From positions 310,001-374,000 of the forward strand of contig CANLRK010000003.1 in NCBI GenBank assembly GCA_947493535.1: DNA of 64,000 nucleotides, read 5' to 3'. Below the pieces are notes generated by a model. It made no database searches. It worked only from the letters and a program-made list of their open reading frames with translations, and was not told the DNA's origin. How positions within the stretch are numbered: the first letter of the stretch is position 1; the number at the start of each line of letters is the position of its first letter. A program made the position numbers and the translations under genes. Shown in pieces: positions 54,155 to 63,869 of the stretch. Source of the stretch: an uncultured Flavobacteriaceae bacterium (GTDB lineage: Bacteria; Bacteroidota; Bacteroidia; Flavobacteriales; Flavobacteriaceae).

Positions 54155-55102
54155 ATGAGTACAACAATTAACAACACCAACTTTAATTTTCCTAATCAAA
54201 AAAATGTCTATAAGGGGAAAGTAAGAGAAGTTTATAACATAGCTGATGAAAAACTGGTAATGATTGCGTCGGATAGATTATCTGCTTTTGATGTAATAAT
54301 GCCTAAGCAAATACCTTATAAAGGACAAATATTAAATCAGATTGCTGCTAAAATGATGCAAGAAACTCAGGATATTGTTCCTAACTGGATTCTTGCTACA
54401 CCAGACCCGAATGTTGCAGTTGGATATTTATGTGAGCCGTTTAAAGTGGAAATGGTAATAAGAGGCTATTTAGCTGGACATGCGGCAAGAGAATACAAGT
54501 TAGGTAAGCGTACGTTATGCGGAGTAACTTTACCAGAAGGATTGCAAGAAAATGATAAATTACCAAAGCCAATCATTACTCCTTCAACAAAAGCGGCAAA
54601 CGGCGAGCATGATGAAGATATATCTAAAGAAGCTATTCTTGCTAATGGTATTGTAACAAAAGAAGATTATGAGGTGTTAGAAAAATATACCTATGCATTA
54701 TTTCAAAGAGGTACAGAAATTGCTGCAAAACGAGGGTTAATTTTGGTAGATACAAAATATGAATTTGGAAAAACTACTGAGGGAAAAATAGTGTTGATAG
54801 ATGAAATTCATACACCAGATTCTTCGCGTTATTTCTATGCAGATGGTTATGAAGAACGTCAGGCAAATAAAGAAGCTCAAAAACAATTATCTAAGGAGTT
54901 TGTACGTCAATGGTTAATTGAAAATGGGTTTCAAGGGAAAGATGGTCAACAAATACCAGAAATGTCTGAAACCAAAGTAAATGAAATATCAGAACGTTAT
55001 ATAGAACTGTATGAACAAATTACAGGAGACGCTTTTGTTAAAGCAGATTTAACAAACATAGAAGAACGTATTGAAAAAAACGTACTTAATTATTTAAGGT
55101 AA
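54155..55102 (+). CDS. purC: Phosphoribosylaminoimidazole-succinocarboxamide synthase
   Basis: SAICAR synthetase, an ATP-dependent step of purine synthesis. Visible are [69 protein letters not shown] and [13 protein letters not shown]. At 315 residues it is the longer form common in Bacteroidota. Usual phoH neighbour; a terminator follows. Confidence 0.96.
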   Translation: MSTTINNTNFNFPNQKNVYKGKVREVYNIADEKLVMIASDRLSAFDVIMPKQIPYKGQILNQIAAKMMQETQDIVPNWILATPDPNVAVGYLCEPFKVEMVIRGYLAGHAAREYKLGKRTLCGVTLPEGLQENDKLPKPIITPSTKAANGEHDEDISKEAILANGIVTKEDYEVLEKYTYALFQRGTEIAAKRGLILVDTKYEFGKTTEGKIVLIDEIHTPDSSRYFYADGYEERQANKEAQKQLSKEFVRQWLIENGFQGKDGQQIPEMSETKVNEISERYIELYEQITGDAFVKADLTNIEERIEKNVLNYLR

Positions 55103-55126
55103 AATAACTGATAAGCTATTCTTTTT

Positions 55127-55157
55127 AAAAGGTGTCAGTTAATGATGCCTTTTTTTG
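55127..55157 (+). terminator. Intrinsic terminator after purC
   Basis: AAAAGGTGTCA, GTTAA loop, TGATGCCTTTTTTT: an 11-pair stem including G-T pairs, with a T run, 24 bases after the stop. Confidence 0.75.
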
Positions 55158-55184
55158 TAGCTTTAAAACATAAAAATTAATATT

Positions 55185-56420
55185 ATGAGAATATATGTAA
55201 CAATTATTTTTGCAATGCTGTTTTTTTCCTGTCAAAAAGAAAAAAAAGTAGAGCGTATGAATAGTAGTAAGCTTAAAGTAGGAACATACCGTGCAGAACT
55301 AACAGTTAAAGATCAAAAAAGATTACCCTTTATTTTTGAGGTAGATTCCTTAAATAAATTAACAATATATAATGCTGAAGAAGAAATTATTGTAGATGAG
55401 TTAAAAGTTATAAATGATTCTGTAATAATCAAGTTGCCAGTTTTTGATGCTATAATTAAAGCTGCAGTTATAGAAAATGGAAATTTAAAAGGGTATTATA
55501 GTAAAGGACCCAAGCATATAAAAGTTCCATTTATGGCAGTATACGATTTGCATTTCAGATATCCGATTACCTCAAAAAAACATCAGCCAATTGCAGGGGG
55601 ATGGGAAGTTACTTTTAGCCCTAATACGCCTAATAGTTATAAAGCAAAAGGAATATTTAAAGAAGAAGGTGATAATAAAATTAGTGGTACGTTTTTAACA
55701 GAAACAGGTGATTATAGGTTTTTAGAAGGGGCATTAGATAAAGGTAATTTGAAACTTAGTTGTTTTGATGGAGCTCATGCCTTTTTATTTGATGGAGTTG
55801 TAAAGAACGATAGTATAACATCAGGAATGTTTTATTCAGGCAATACATACAGTGAGCCATGGGTGGCTGTTAAGAATGATAACTTTGAGTTATCGGACCC
55901 TAATACGCTAACGTATTTAAAAGAAGGTTATAATTCTGTGGATTTTACGTTTCCCGATTTAGAAGGAAGAGAGGTAAGTATAAATGACAAGCGTTTTAAA
56001 GGAAAGGTAATTATAGTACAGATAATGGGAAGTTGGTGCCCGAATTGTTTAGATGAAAGCAAGTACTTAAGTAAATACTATACTAATAGGAAACCCGATA
56101 ATACTGAAGTTATAGCTTTAGCTTTTGAACAGGCTAGTCCACATGGTAAAGCAGCTAAAAACTTAAATAGATTAAAAGAAAGGTTGGGGATTAAGTATCC
56201 AATTTTAATCGCACAAACGGGTTCGGCAAGTAAAAAGCTAGCTGCTGAAAAATTACCAATGCTAAATCATGTACTATCTTACCCTACAACACTATTTATT
56301 GATAAAGCAGGAGTGGTTAGGAAAATACATACAGGTTTTAACGGGCCAGCTACTGGTAAAAAGTATATTGATTTTACTAAAGAATTTGAAGCTTTTGTAG
56401 CAATGTTATCTAAAGAATAA
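55185..56420 (+). CDS. TlpA-like thioredoxin lipoprotein
   Basis: A 411-residue protein: lipoprotein signal (lipobox FFSC, Cys15), a beta-rich N-terminal region (about 30-240), then a TlpA/ResA thioredoxin domain from about 250 with VDFTFPDLEGREVSI and IMGSWCPNCLDE (Cys285, Cys288) and cis-Pro in YPTTLFIDKAG. Such proteins reduce disulfides in the periplasm, for example in cytochrome maturation, but the large N-terminal part means the target is unknown. It stands alone between two terminators. Confidence 0.86.
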   Translation: MRIYVTIIFAMLFFSCQKEKKVERMNSSKLKVGTYRAELTVKDQKRLPFIFEVDSLNKLTIYNAEEEIIVDELKVINDSVIIKLPVFDAIIKAAVIENGNLKGYYSKGPKHIKVPFMAVYDLHFRYPITSKKHQPIAGGWEVTFSPNTPNSYKAKGIFKEEGDNKISGTFLTETGDYRFLEGALDKGNLKLSCFDGAHAFLFDGVVKNDSITSGMFYSGNTYSEPWVAVKNDNFELSDPNTLTYLKEGYNSVDFTFPDLEGREVSINDKRFKGKVIIVQIMGSWCPNCLDESKYLSKYYTNRKPDNTEVIALAFEQASPHGKAAKNLNRLKERLGIKYPILIAQTGSASKKLAAEKLPMLNHVLSYPTTLFIDKAGVVRKIHTGFNGPATGKKYIDFTKEFEAFVAMLSKE

Positions 56421-56426
56421 ATAGAT

Positions 56427-56462
56427 AAAAAAATCGGTAATTATAATTACCGATTTTTTTTT
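56427..56462. terminator. Bidirectional terminator between the TlpA-like and DUF3857 genes
   Basis: AAATCGGTAATT/AATTACCGATTT around a two-base loop, with an A run before and T run after. It separates two convergent genes and can serve both strands. Confidence 0.9.
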
Positions 56463-56479
56463 ATATAAACTTCTAATTT

Positions 56480-58660
56480 TTATTGCTTTTTAAATAATAT
56501 CTTTTCCTGAGTAAATTGGTAAGCAGCCTCTAAGAAGTCAATCATTTTGTTCCAATTTTCTTTTTTCTCAAAGTTATTAGCATAAAATTTATGAGTTGTA
56601 ATAGTTAGGGTGTTATTATTTACTGTTGCAGAGCTTTCAAAACCTCCTGTTGAATTGGTAACAGTTGTATTTAATTTTTCTAAACCTGCAACCGTATATC
56701 CTTCAGGTATAGTAATACTAATTTCGTTATTAAATGAACGAGGGTAACCCATATAAATATGATGGTCTCTTATTTTTTCTTTTTCGTCAATTTCAACTTG
56801 ATTTCCTATAAGTTTTCCCGCTTCAATAACATAATTTTTACCAGCTCGTTTAATTAAATCGTCAGTAATTTCGAATTGTTCGTTAATTTCAAACGGTTCG
56901 GTTGCGCTATACCTTCCGGTTTGAATTATAGAAAAGTCATAATTGTCAATTTCAAAACTATATTCATTATTTGAATGAGATTTAAATTTTTCCTTTTGCT
57001 TTTCTTTCATTTTAGCTATTAACGCTTCAAACTCTTTTTTGTATTTAGCTTTTGTTTTTTTATTTTTTATTTTTTCATACAAAGGTTTGGTGCCATATTT
57101 TTTATAGTCTTCATACACATAATCATAAAATTTTAAACGATCTTTTTGCTCGTCTAATTTATTATGTCCGTTATAAGTTGCGGTTTTATTTACAGTGGCT
57201 ACCGAAAAATCATCAGAAATAGTAACAACTAACTTTTCTGTATTGTTGTTTTGTTGGTATGTTGATTTTGGAAAAGTAATTGTTTCTATATCTTCAATAT
57301 ACTTTCTGTCGGTTACTTTTAGTGCATAAGCATTAGTGTCTTCTAAAAGGTGGTTAATTCTATTTACGTTTGAAATATGGTTGAATGATTCAATGTATAA
57401 TGCTGGTGTAGTGTTTACCTTCATTAAAAAATTCACATTGCTTTCTAGTAATAAATTATCAATATCACCATTGTATCTTTTGGTACCTACTAAAATTTCA
57501 TAATCAATTTTTTCTTCTTTAAGGAAAGCAGCAAAAAAGCGTATAAAATCTTTTTCCTCATTAAAAAATATAGGGTTTTTTCCGTAATATTCATATGGAT
57601 ATATAATGTCTGCGTCATCTACAATTAAAGCTTCAATATAGTTGGTGAAATATTTATGCCTTATGTAATAATATACGGCTTTAATTTTTTCTTCGTTGCT
57701 ACTAAACTTTTTGTCTTTTAAAAAGCGTTGCACATCGCCTAGTTTACCATAGGGTCTGAATTTGTCTTCATAGAAGTTAAAAATATCTTCTTTTTTTATA
57801 GTGCTTTTAATTTTGTTAGCATCTTCTGATATAAAAGTGTAGGCTTTCTTTTCATATTTTCCTGTTCTTGCAAAGTTTACTTGAAATTTATAGGCAGGTA
57901 ACTCTAAATATGGATAAAACCAACGTTTTGAATTGTTTTTAGCTACATTGGTAAGTTCAAAGAAATACTCTCTTCTATTGTCTTTTTTATTTTTTGTAGC
58001 AATATCTTTTCGAGTTAATTCTGGGGCACCATTTAAGGAGCTGTAATTTATAAAGAAATCTTTTTCTGTGGTTAAGGCAAACTTGTAATTCATAATAGGG
58101 TATACAGTATTTACATAGTTTTCTACAGGAGAATAATGGTATAAATCATTTTCACCCATTATTGAATTTTCATAGAAAAAGTAGTCAATAATATCCCCTT
58201 TTTCAAGGTTAGGGATGGCCAGTTTTTTTTCTTTTTCGTTTTCGATAACTTCTTTTTCAGTATCAATTACTACTTCGGTTCCATCGGGCTTAATAATTTT
58301 TACTCCAACAGTTAATTTGTTAGTTACTTTACTCATACCATAGCTATAGTAACTGTTGTTTACTGGATATTTAAAGGTAGAAAACTCGGTTACGGCTGCT
58401 TGGTCTTGTAACTTGATACGTGAATGAGAAATTTTGGTGTATTCAATACTGTTATGCGGTCTGTCATAAATATAATCAATGGTTCTAAAAAGATATACAG
58501 CTGATTCATTTTTCCATTGTTCGGGTATGTTGGTTATTTCGGTTAGTACCTCTTTACCCCAAATTTTTTCTTGAATAGTTGGTTCTTTTTTTCTTTGAGC
58601 AAAAGCAAAAGTGCTAAAAAGTACTATGACTAATAATGTAAGTTTTTGAGTATAATTCAT
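56480..58660 (-). CDS. DUF3857/transglutaminase-like protein with degenerate active site
   Basis: A 726-residue protein: signal peptide ending FAFAQ, DUF3857 at about 50-250, a transglutaminase-like middle and a C-terminal beta region. Compared with its upstream neighbour, the catalytic segments have decayed: the RYGDCKGMA position is FFNEEKDFIRFF, the DNHMI position is NVNFLM, and the FLDGT position is YIESF. So Cys, His and Asp are all missing and enzyme activity is unlikely. It may keep a binding role, possibly with the paralogue 29 bases upstream, with which it forms an operon. Confidence 0.82.
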   Translation of the reverse strand: MNYTQKLTLLVIVLFSTFAFAQRKKEPTIQEKIWGKEVLTEITNIPEQWKNESAVYLFRTIDYIYDRPHNSIEYTKISHSRIKLQDQAAVTEFSTFKYPVNNSYYSYGMSKVTNKLTVGVKIIKPDGTEVVIDTEKEVIENEKEKKLAIPNLEKGDIIDYFFYENSIMGENDLYHYSPVENYVNTVYPIMNYKFALTTEKDFFINYSSLNGAPELTRKDIATKNKKDNRREYFFELTNVAKNNSKRWFYPYLELPAYKFQVNFARTGKYEKKAYTFISEDANKIKSTIKKEDIFNFYEDKFRPYGKLGDVQRFLKDKKFSSNEEKIKAVYYYIRHKYFTNYIEALIVDDADIIYPYEYYGKNPIFFNEEKDFIRFFAAFLKEEKIDYEILVGTKRYNGDIDNLLLESNVNFLMKVNTTPALYIESFNHISNVNRINHLLEDTNAYALKVTDRKYIEDIETITFPKSTYQQNNNTEKLVVTISDDFSVATVNKTATYNGHNKLDEQKDRLKFYDYVYEDYKKYGTKPLYEKIKNKKTKAKYKKEFEALIAKMKEKQKEKFKSHSNNEYSFEIDNYDFSIIQTGRYSATEPFEINEQFEITDDLIKRAGKNYVIEAGKLIGNQVEIDEKEKIRDHHIYMGYPRSFNNEISITIPEGYTVAGLEKLNTTVTNSTGGFESSATVNNNTLTITTHKFYANNFEKKENWNKMIDFLEAAYQFTQEKILFKKQ

Positions 58661-58688
58661 TGTCCGTTTTATAAAAAGTATAATTAGT

Positions 58689-60608
58689 TTAATTGTGTTT
58701 TGTTAATATAAGTTGCTCTTGGTATACTGAATGTAACTTTTCTATAATATCATTCCAAGCGTTAAAATCGGTTGTTTTAATAACAGCATTTTTTAAAATG
58801 AACTTTTTGGTATAGGTTAATTTATTACCTGTTTGTTTAAAGTTTACATCTATAGTATAGTTTTCGGTATCCGCGTGTACTTCTTTTGGAGTTTCATAAA
58901 TTTTATATCCATCAGGTATTTCCAAAGTAATAGTAGATGATAAGTGTTTTTTATGAGAAAATAGGTAATCAGTATTTCTGTTTTTAAATTCAAATTTCCC
59001 AAATTCTTTATGATAGTCTAAATCGATATAAATTTCATCATCAAAAGAAGAAACTGCATTTTTTTGAGCTAAATTATAGTCTATACTTAGTAATTTATCT
59101 CTATTTTCTATATTAGATGTTACAATGTTTGAGACAGATAAGTTTTTATCGTCGTTATTTAAGTAGTTGTTCAGGGCAATCTCTCTTTTATCTTTCTTGG
59201 TTGTATTAAAATGATATAGAAAAGAAGCTCTACTTTCTCCTGTGTAAGTTTTTGATACTGTTCCTACTAAGGCATCGTCAATAATTTTAGCATTAAAATT
59301 ATACGTTTCCTTATTTTTTAAGGCAGCATTTACGGGTACTTTGGCTAAAATATAATTATCACCGTTTTCTATTAATACTTGTTTTCCTTGTATACGTTCA
59401 GCATACTCGCCAAACGAATTGAATTTTTCGGTACCGTCTAAAAATATTTTCTTACCATCTTTAAATAATGTGCAAATCATATGGTTGTCAACCGAAAGTG
59501 ATGGTGTTGAATAATCATAAGCAATGCGCTTGGTTCCTATCCAGGTTAAACGCGCATCAAAACCTGCTAGTTTTAGCATCTGTTTAGTGAGGTTGGCCAT
59601 ACCTTTACAATCACCATAACGTTTTTTAAATACATTTTGGGACTCATCTGGTTTGAAACCTGCAATTCCATCTTCAAAAGCAATGTATCTAATATTGTCT
59701 TGTACCCAGTAGTATATATTTTTTATTTTTTCTTCTTCAGAAGTTGCATTTTCGGTTAATTCAGTAACTTTTTCTTGCAATTCTTCTGGTTTTTCATCCA
59801 TGGAATTTATTAAGGTTTTATACCAGGTGTACAAATCTTTTGTTTGGTTGAAAAGTAGTTGTTTCTCTCCATCTTTTTCGAAGGATTTAGCTAACACTAA
59901 TAAATGTGGATATACATAACTTGGTCCTGGAGCTCTTTTTTCATCAAACTCACCAGTTAAGTTGTTAACCGTATAAGTTATTGTTTTGGTATTTTGTTTT
60001 TCATCAAAACTTTCTTTTTTGACAATATCATAGCCGTCAAAATTCATTTCTTTAAAATCTATTTCTAACCATTTAGGAACAACAATCTTGATTTGTTTTT
60101 TTAGTGTATGATATTTATTTGTAAAGTATAAACTGGTAAAATATTTAATATCTGTTGTTGTTTTTACACTTTCAAAGTAATATTTGTAACCTTGTACAGG
60201 GAAATCAACATTGGCATATTTTACCCTAGCATCATGATGAAACATTTCATCATCAGAAACAGCTTCATCTCTAATGTCAAAATAAGCATCTTTTTTATTT
60301 CGGTATTTAAATTTGAATGTATTAATGTATGATTCACCGTCATAATAAAGATATTTTTGAATGTCTGACCGATGATTAACATTCATCAATTCTTCGTAAT
60401 TTTTATGAGTAACAATTACTTTGTTGCTTTTTTTTGCTTTATCAAAACTAACATATTCTTTATTATTTAATATAATAATGTTTTCATCTGGATATTCTGA
60501 TTTTAATTTTTTTGCTTGCTGTATATGCTCTGGTGTTGGGTCAGAGTGTTTTTGGCCAACAGTAAAAAAATAAGTAAATAAGGTTAGAAGTAAAATGTAT
60601 CGTGTCAT
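58689..60608 (-). CDS. DUF3857 transglutaminase-like protein with intact triad
   Basis: A 639-residue protein: signal peptide (to about 18), DUF3857, a transglutaminase-like domain and a C-terminal DUF3858-like beta domain. The Cys-His-Asp triad is visible in KKRYGDCKGMANLT, SVDNHMICTLF and KIFLDGTEKF. In this fold the triad supports transamidation or protease action; substrates in Bacteroidota are unknown. It precedes a paralogue lacking the triad on the same strand. Confidence 0.85.
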   Translation of the reverse strand: MTRYILLLTLFTYFFTVGQKHSDPTPEHIQQAKKLKSEYPDENIIILNNKEYVSFDKAKKSNKVIVTHKNYEELMNVNHRSDIQKYLYYDGESYINTFKFKYRNKKDAYFDIRDEAVSDDEMFHHDARVKYANVDFPVQGYKYYFESVKTTTDIKYFTSLYFTNKYHTLKKQIKIVVPKWLEIDFKEMNFDGYDIVKKESFDEKQNTKTITYTVNNLTGEFDEKRAPGPSYVYPHLLVLAKSFEKDGEKQLLFNQTKDLYTWYKTLINSMDEKPEELQEKVTELTENATSEEEKIKNIYYWVQDNIRYIAFEDGIAGFKPDESQNVFKKRYGDCKGMANLTKQMLKLAGFDARLTWIGTKRIAYDYSTPSLSVDNHMICTLFKDGKKIFLDGTEKFNSFGEYAERIQGKQVLIENGDNYILAKVPVNAALKNKETYNFNAKIIDDALVGTVSKTYTGESRASFLYHFNTTKKDKREIALNNYLNNDDKNLSVSNIVTSNIENRDKLLSIDYNLAQKNAVSSFDDEIYIDLDYHKEFGKFEFKNRNTDYLFSHKKHLSSTITLEIPDGYKIYETPKEVHADTENYTIDVNFKQTGNKLTYTKKFILKNAVIKTTDFNAWNDIIEKLHSVYQEQLILTKHN

Positions 60609-60747
60609 ATTTGTGTAATATAAGGACCTAAAAATACTTTTTTTCTACAACTTTACAAGGGTTTTAAAAGTTGAAAAAATAATTAGAATTGTACAAGATC
60701 AGAAAATATATTAAATTGTACGCCGAATTTATAAATAACCCCAAAAA

Positions 60748-63700
60748 ATGAAAAAAAAACTACTATTAAGTTTTCTTGTAGTTTGTTACATGAATTTGAG
60801 TTTTTCTCAAAATTTATGGAATAAAACTAATGAAGAAAAAGTTAGTGAACTTCCTAAAGTTCACAGAAGTTCGCATCCTATGAGTTTTAAGTTATATAAG
60901 CTTAATATTGATGCATTAAAAGATAGACTAGAATATGCACCTTTACGGTCACAAGTCCTAGCTAGAAATTCACATGTGGAAATTAAATTTCCTAATGCAA
61001 CAGGAGTTTTTGAAACATTTAAGGTTGTTGAAACTCCAATAATGGAAGCTGGTTTAGCTGAAAAATTCCCAATGATAAAATCATATGCAGCTCAAGGTGT
61101 TGAAGATCCTAGTGCGACAATGCGTTTTACAGTAACTCAATTTGGATTACATACAATGACGTTGTCTGGAACTAAAGGTTCTTGGTTTATAGATCCTTAC
61201 ACTGAAGATAGGCAAACTTACATGGTATATTCTAAGGCTTCTTTAGGCATAGATAACCAAGATTTTCAATGTTTAACTGAAGAAAATGTTGACTTACCTT
61301 CGCTAAGAGAAGAAATATCTACCCAAAGAGCTACTGACGATGGAAAATTAAGAACGTATCGATTAGCTCAGTCATGCACAGGAGAGTATGGTACAATTTT
61401 TAAAGGAACAGGTACAATTGCTCAACAAAAAGCAAATGTACAAGCGCAAATGGCCATCACCATGACTCGTGTAAATGGAGTTTATGAGCGTGATTTAGCT
61501 ATTACAATGATTTTTGTTGCTAATAATGATTTGGTAATATACTTAGACGCTGCAACAGATCCTTGGACCAATGAGTGGAATACTAAAACAGCTCAAACTA
61601 TTGATAGTCAAATAGGAGTGGCTAATTACGATATTGGTCATAACTTTAACACTACAGGTGGAGGTAATGCAGGTTGTTTAGGTTGTGTTTGCTTGAGTGC
61701 ATCTCAAACAGGAACACATAAAGGTAGAGGATATACAGGTAGAGCAGATCCTACAGGGGACCCTTTTGATATTGATTATGTAGCTCATGAAATGGGACAT
61801 CAATTTAACGGGTGGCACACAATGAATACATGTAGTAGATCAGGTAATAACACTGAGGTAGAACCTGCTTCAGGAAGCACTATAATGGGATATGCTGGTA
61901 TTTGTAACTCAAATATTCAAAGTAATAGTGATGCATATTTTAATTATGTGAATATTAGAGATATCTCATGGAATGTGCAGCCAGGAGGTAATAGTGACTG
62001 TGTAGCAGGGACTAATATAGGAAATGCTGCTCCAACTGCTGATGCTGGTCAAGATTGGACTATTCCAATGTCAACACCATATATGTTGGTAGGTTCTTCT
62101 ACCGATGCAGACGGAACAGGATCGCACACTTATACATGGGAGCAAAATGACCCAGAACAAGCACCAAATGGAGAAGCACCACCAGCAGAAACAAGTGCTA
62201 CAGGTCCAATGACACGTTCTTTTGAAGGAACAACAAATCCAATACGCTATATTCCTAGGTTACAAGATTTAGTGAACTCTAATGGAGGTTCAACTACATG
62301 GGAAGCATTGCCTTCTGTTAATAGAAATATGGAATTTGCTTTAACAGTACGAGATAACAACGCTGGAGGAGGACAAACAGCGGATGATTTAATGACTGTT
62401 ACAACAACAACAACGGCAGGACCTTTTAGAGTAACATCGCAAAATACTACAGTAACATGGTCTCCAGGAAATACTGAAACAATTACTTGGGATGTAGCGG
62501 GTACTGATTCAGGTTTAATAAATACAGCTACAGTAGATATTTTATTATCTACAGACGGAGGTTTAACTTATCCAACAACATTAGTAACAGGAGTTCCTAA
62601 CAATGGATCTGCGGATATTATTGTTCCGTCAACGCTCTCAGATAACTGTAGAGTAATGGTAAAAGGAAATGGACACATATTCTTTAATATTAATACATCT
62701 AGATTTGCAATTGGTTATAATATCTCTAATACTTGTAATACTTACAATTACAACATTAACAGTGTTTTACCTACAAGTGCTACCGCATTTTCTGCATGGA
62801 CAGCAAATATCCCTGATTCAGGTAGTATTACAGATGTAAATTATACTTATGATATAACTTCTCCTGAATTAGCGGAGTTGCATATAGCTTTATATTGGAC
62901 AGACGGAACAACAAGATCTTATGCTTATGCTGCTTCTTGTGATAGAAATGGTCCGCAAAACTGGACTGATATGCAAGTAACTTGGGATGATGAGGCTGGT
63001 GCTGCTGTAAATTGTGGAAACCCAACTACAGGAAGTGCTACTCCTAGAGCAGGTGAAGAGTTAAGTGTTTTTGATGGATTGGAAGCTAACGGAGACTGGT
63101 TTATAACTGCTGCTAATGTTGGTACAACAACAATGACCTTTAATACGGCAGAAATTAATGTTTGTTTTAATGAAGCTGTTTTGTCTCCTGTTAGAACTAA
63201 TATAGCTACTTTAACCGTGGGTACATTGTCTTCAGGAACGTACGCAAATAGTCATATAGAATCAACAAGTCCAAATACGGGAGTGTTAACAGAGTTGGTT
63301 TATACAATTGTTCCAGGAGAGTTACCAAGTAATGGTACGGTTTATTTAAATGGTGTTCCATTAGGAGCTTCAGATACTTTTACTCAAGATGATATTAATA
63401 CAGGGAAGCTTAGTTATACAACAACATTAGGTGTGGCTGGTACTGATAGTTTTAGAGTTAATTTAGATGATCAAAACGGAGGAACGCTACCAAACTTAAA
63501 GATTGATATGATAATTGATGCTGCTTTAGGTGTTGGAACAGTAGAGTTGGATAACTTCGTTCTATACCCAAACCCTAATAAAGGTGAATTTACAATTCAA
63601 TTTACATCTAACTCTGGTAAAGAGGTCGCTGTAGCGGTAAATGATATTAGAGGAAGAAGAATTTATAGTAAAACATATAGTTCAGCTATGGATTTCTCTC

Positions 63701-63795
63701 AGCAATTGAAATTAAATCAATTGCAGTCAGGTGTCTATATGGTTACAGTTACTGATGGAGATTTTAAAACTATTAGAAAAATTATTGTAGAATAA
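60748..63795 (+). CDS. T9SS reprolysin-like zinc metalloprotease
   Basis: A 1015-residue secreted protease. Order: signal peptide (to about 20), propeptide-like region, metzincin catalytic domain with HEMGHQFNGWH (His347, Glu348, His351, His357) and a downstream Met in SGSTIMGYAGIC, an Ig/PKD-like region (ADAGQDWTIPMSTPYMLVGS), a P-type jelly roll (TAFSAWTANIPDSGSITDVN), a cadherin-like repeat (about 820-920), and a T9SS type A sorting domain (LYPNPNKGEFTIQF; LQSGVYMVTVTDG). It should be on the cell surface or released, for digestion of proteins. It stands alone and is followed by a bidirectional terminator. Confidence 0.92.
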   Translation: MKKKLLLSFLVVCYMNLSFSQNLWNKTNEEKVSELPKVHRSSHPMSFKLYKLNIDALKDRLEYAPLRSQVLARNSHVEIKFPNATGVFETFKVVETPIMEAGLAEKFPMIKSYAAQGVEDPSATMRFTVTQFGLHTMTLSGTKGSWFIDPYTEDRQTYMVYSKASLGIDNQDFQCLTEENVDLPSLREEISTQRATDDGKLRTYRLAQSCTGEYGTIFKGTGTIAQQKANVQAQMAITMTRVNGVYERDLAITMIFVANNDLVIYLDAATDPWTNEWNTKTAQTIDSQIGVANYDIGHNFNTTGGGNAGCLGCVCLSASQTGTHKGRGYTGRADPTGDPFDIDYVAHEMGHQFNGWHTMNTCSRSGNNTEVEPASGSTIMGYAGICNSNIQSNSDAYFNYVNIRDISWNVQPGGNSDCVAGTNIGNAAPTADAGQDWTIPMSTPYMLVGSSTDADGTGSHTYTWEQNDPEQAPNGEAPPAETSATGPMTRSFEGTTNPIRYIPRLQDLVNSNGGSTTWEALPSVNRNMEFALTVRDNNAGGGQTADDLMTVTTTTTAGPFRVTSQNTTVTWSPGNTETITWDVAGTDSGLINTATVDILLSTDGGLTYPTTLVTGVPNNGSADIIVPSTLSDNCRVMVKGNGHIFFNINTSRFAIGYNISNTCNTYNYNINSVLPTSATAFSAWTANIPDSGSITDVNYTYDITSPELAELHIALYWTDGTTRSYAYAASCDRNGPQNWTDMQVTWDDEAGAAVNCGNPTTGSATPRAGEELSVFDGLEANGDWFITAANVGTTTMTFNTAEINVCFNEAVLSPVRTNIATLTVGTLSSGTYANSHIESTSPNTGVLTELVYTIVPGELPSNGTVYLNGVPLGASDTFTQDDINTGKLSYTTTLGVAGTDSFRVNLDDQNGGTLPNLKIDMIIDAALGVGTVELDNFVLYPNPNKGEFTIQFTSNSGKEVAVAVNDIRGRRIYSKTYSSAMDFSQQLKLNQLQSGVYMVTVTDGDFKTIRKIIVE

Positions 63796-63816
63796 TTTTT
63801 AGTTATTATTTAATAA

Positions 63817-63851
63817 AAAAGAAGCCTAAAACTTAGTTTTAGGCTTCTTTT
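63817..63851. terminator. Bidirectional terminator between the metalloprotease and M42 genes
   Basis: AAAAGAAGCCTAAAAC, TTA loop, GTTTTAGGCTTCTTTT: a 16-pair perfect stem with A and T runs, between two convergent genes. Confidence 0.95.
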
Positions 63852-63869
63852 ATTTTATGGTGATGGTGT

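Noticed and set aside
62800-62820. A further TATCCCT copy
   Set aside because: It is within the metalloprotease coding region and has no partner 21 bp away.
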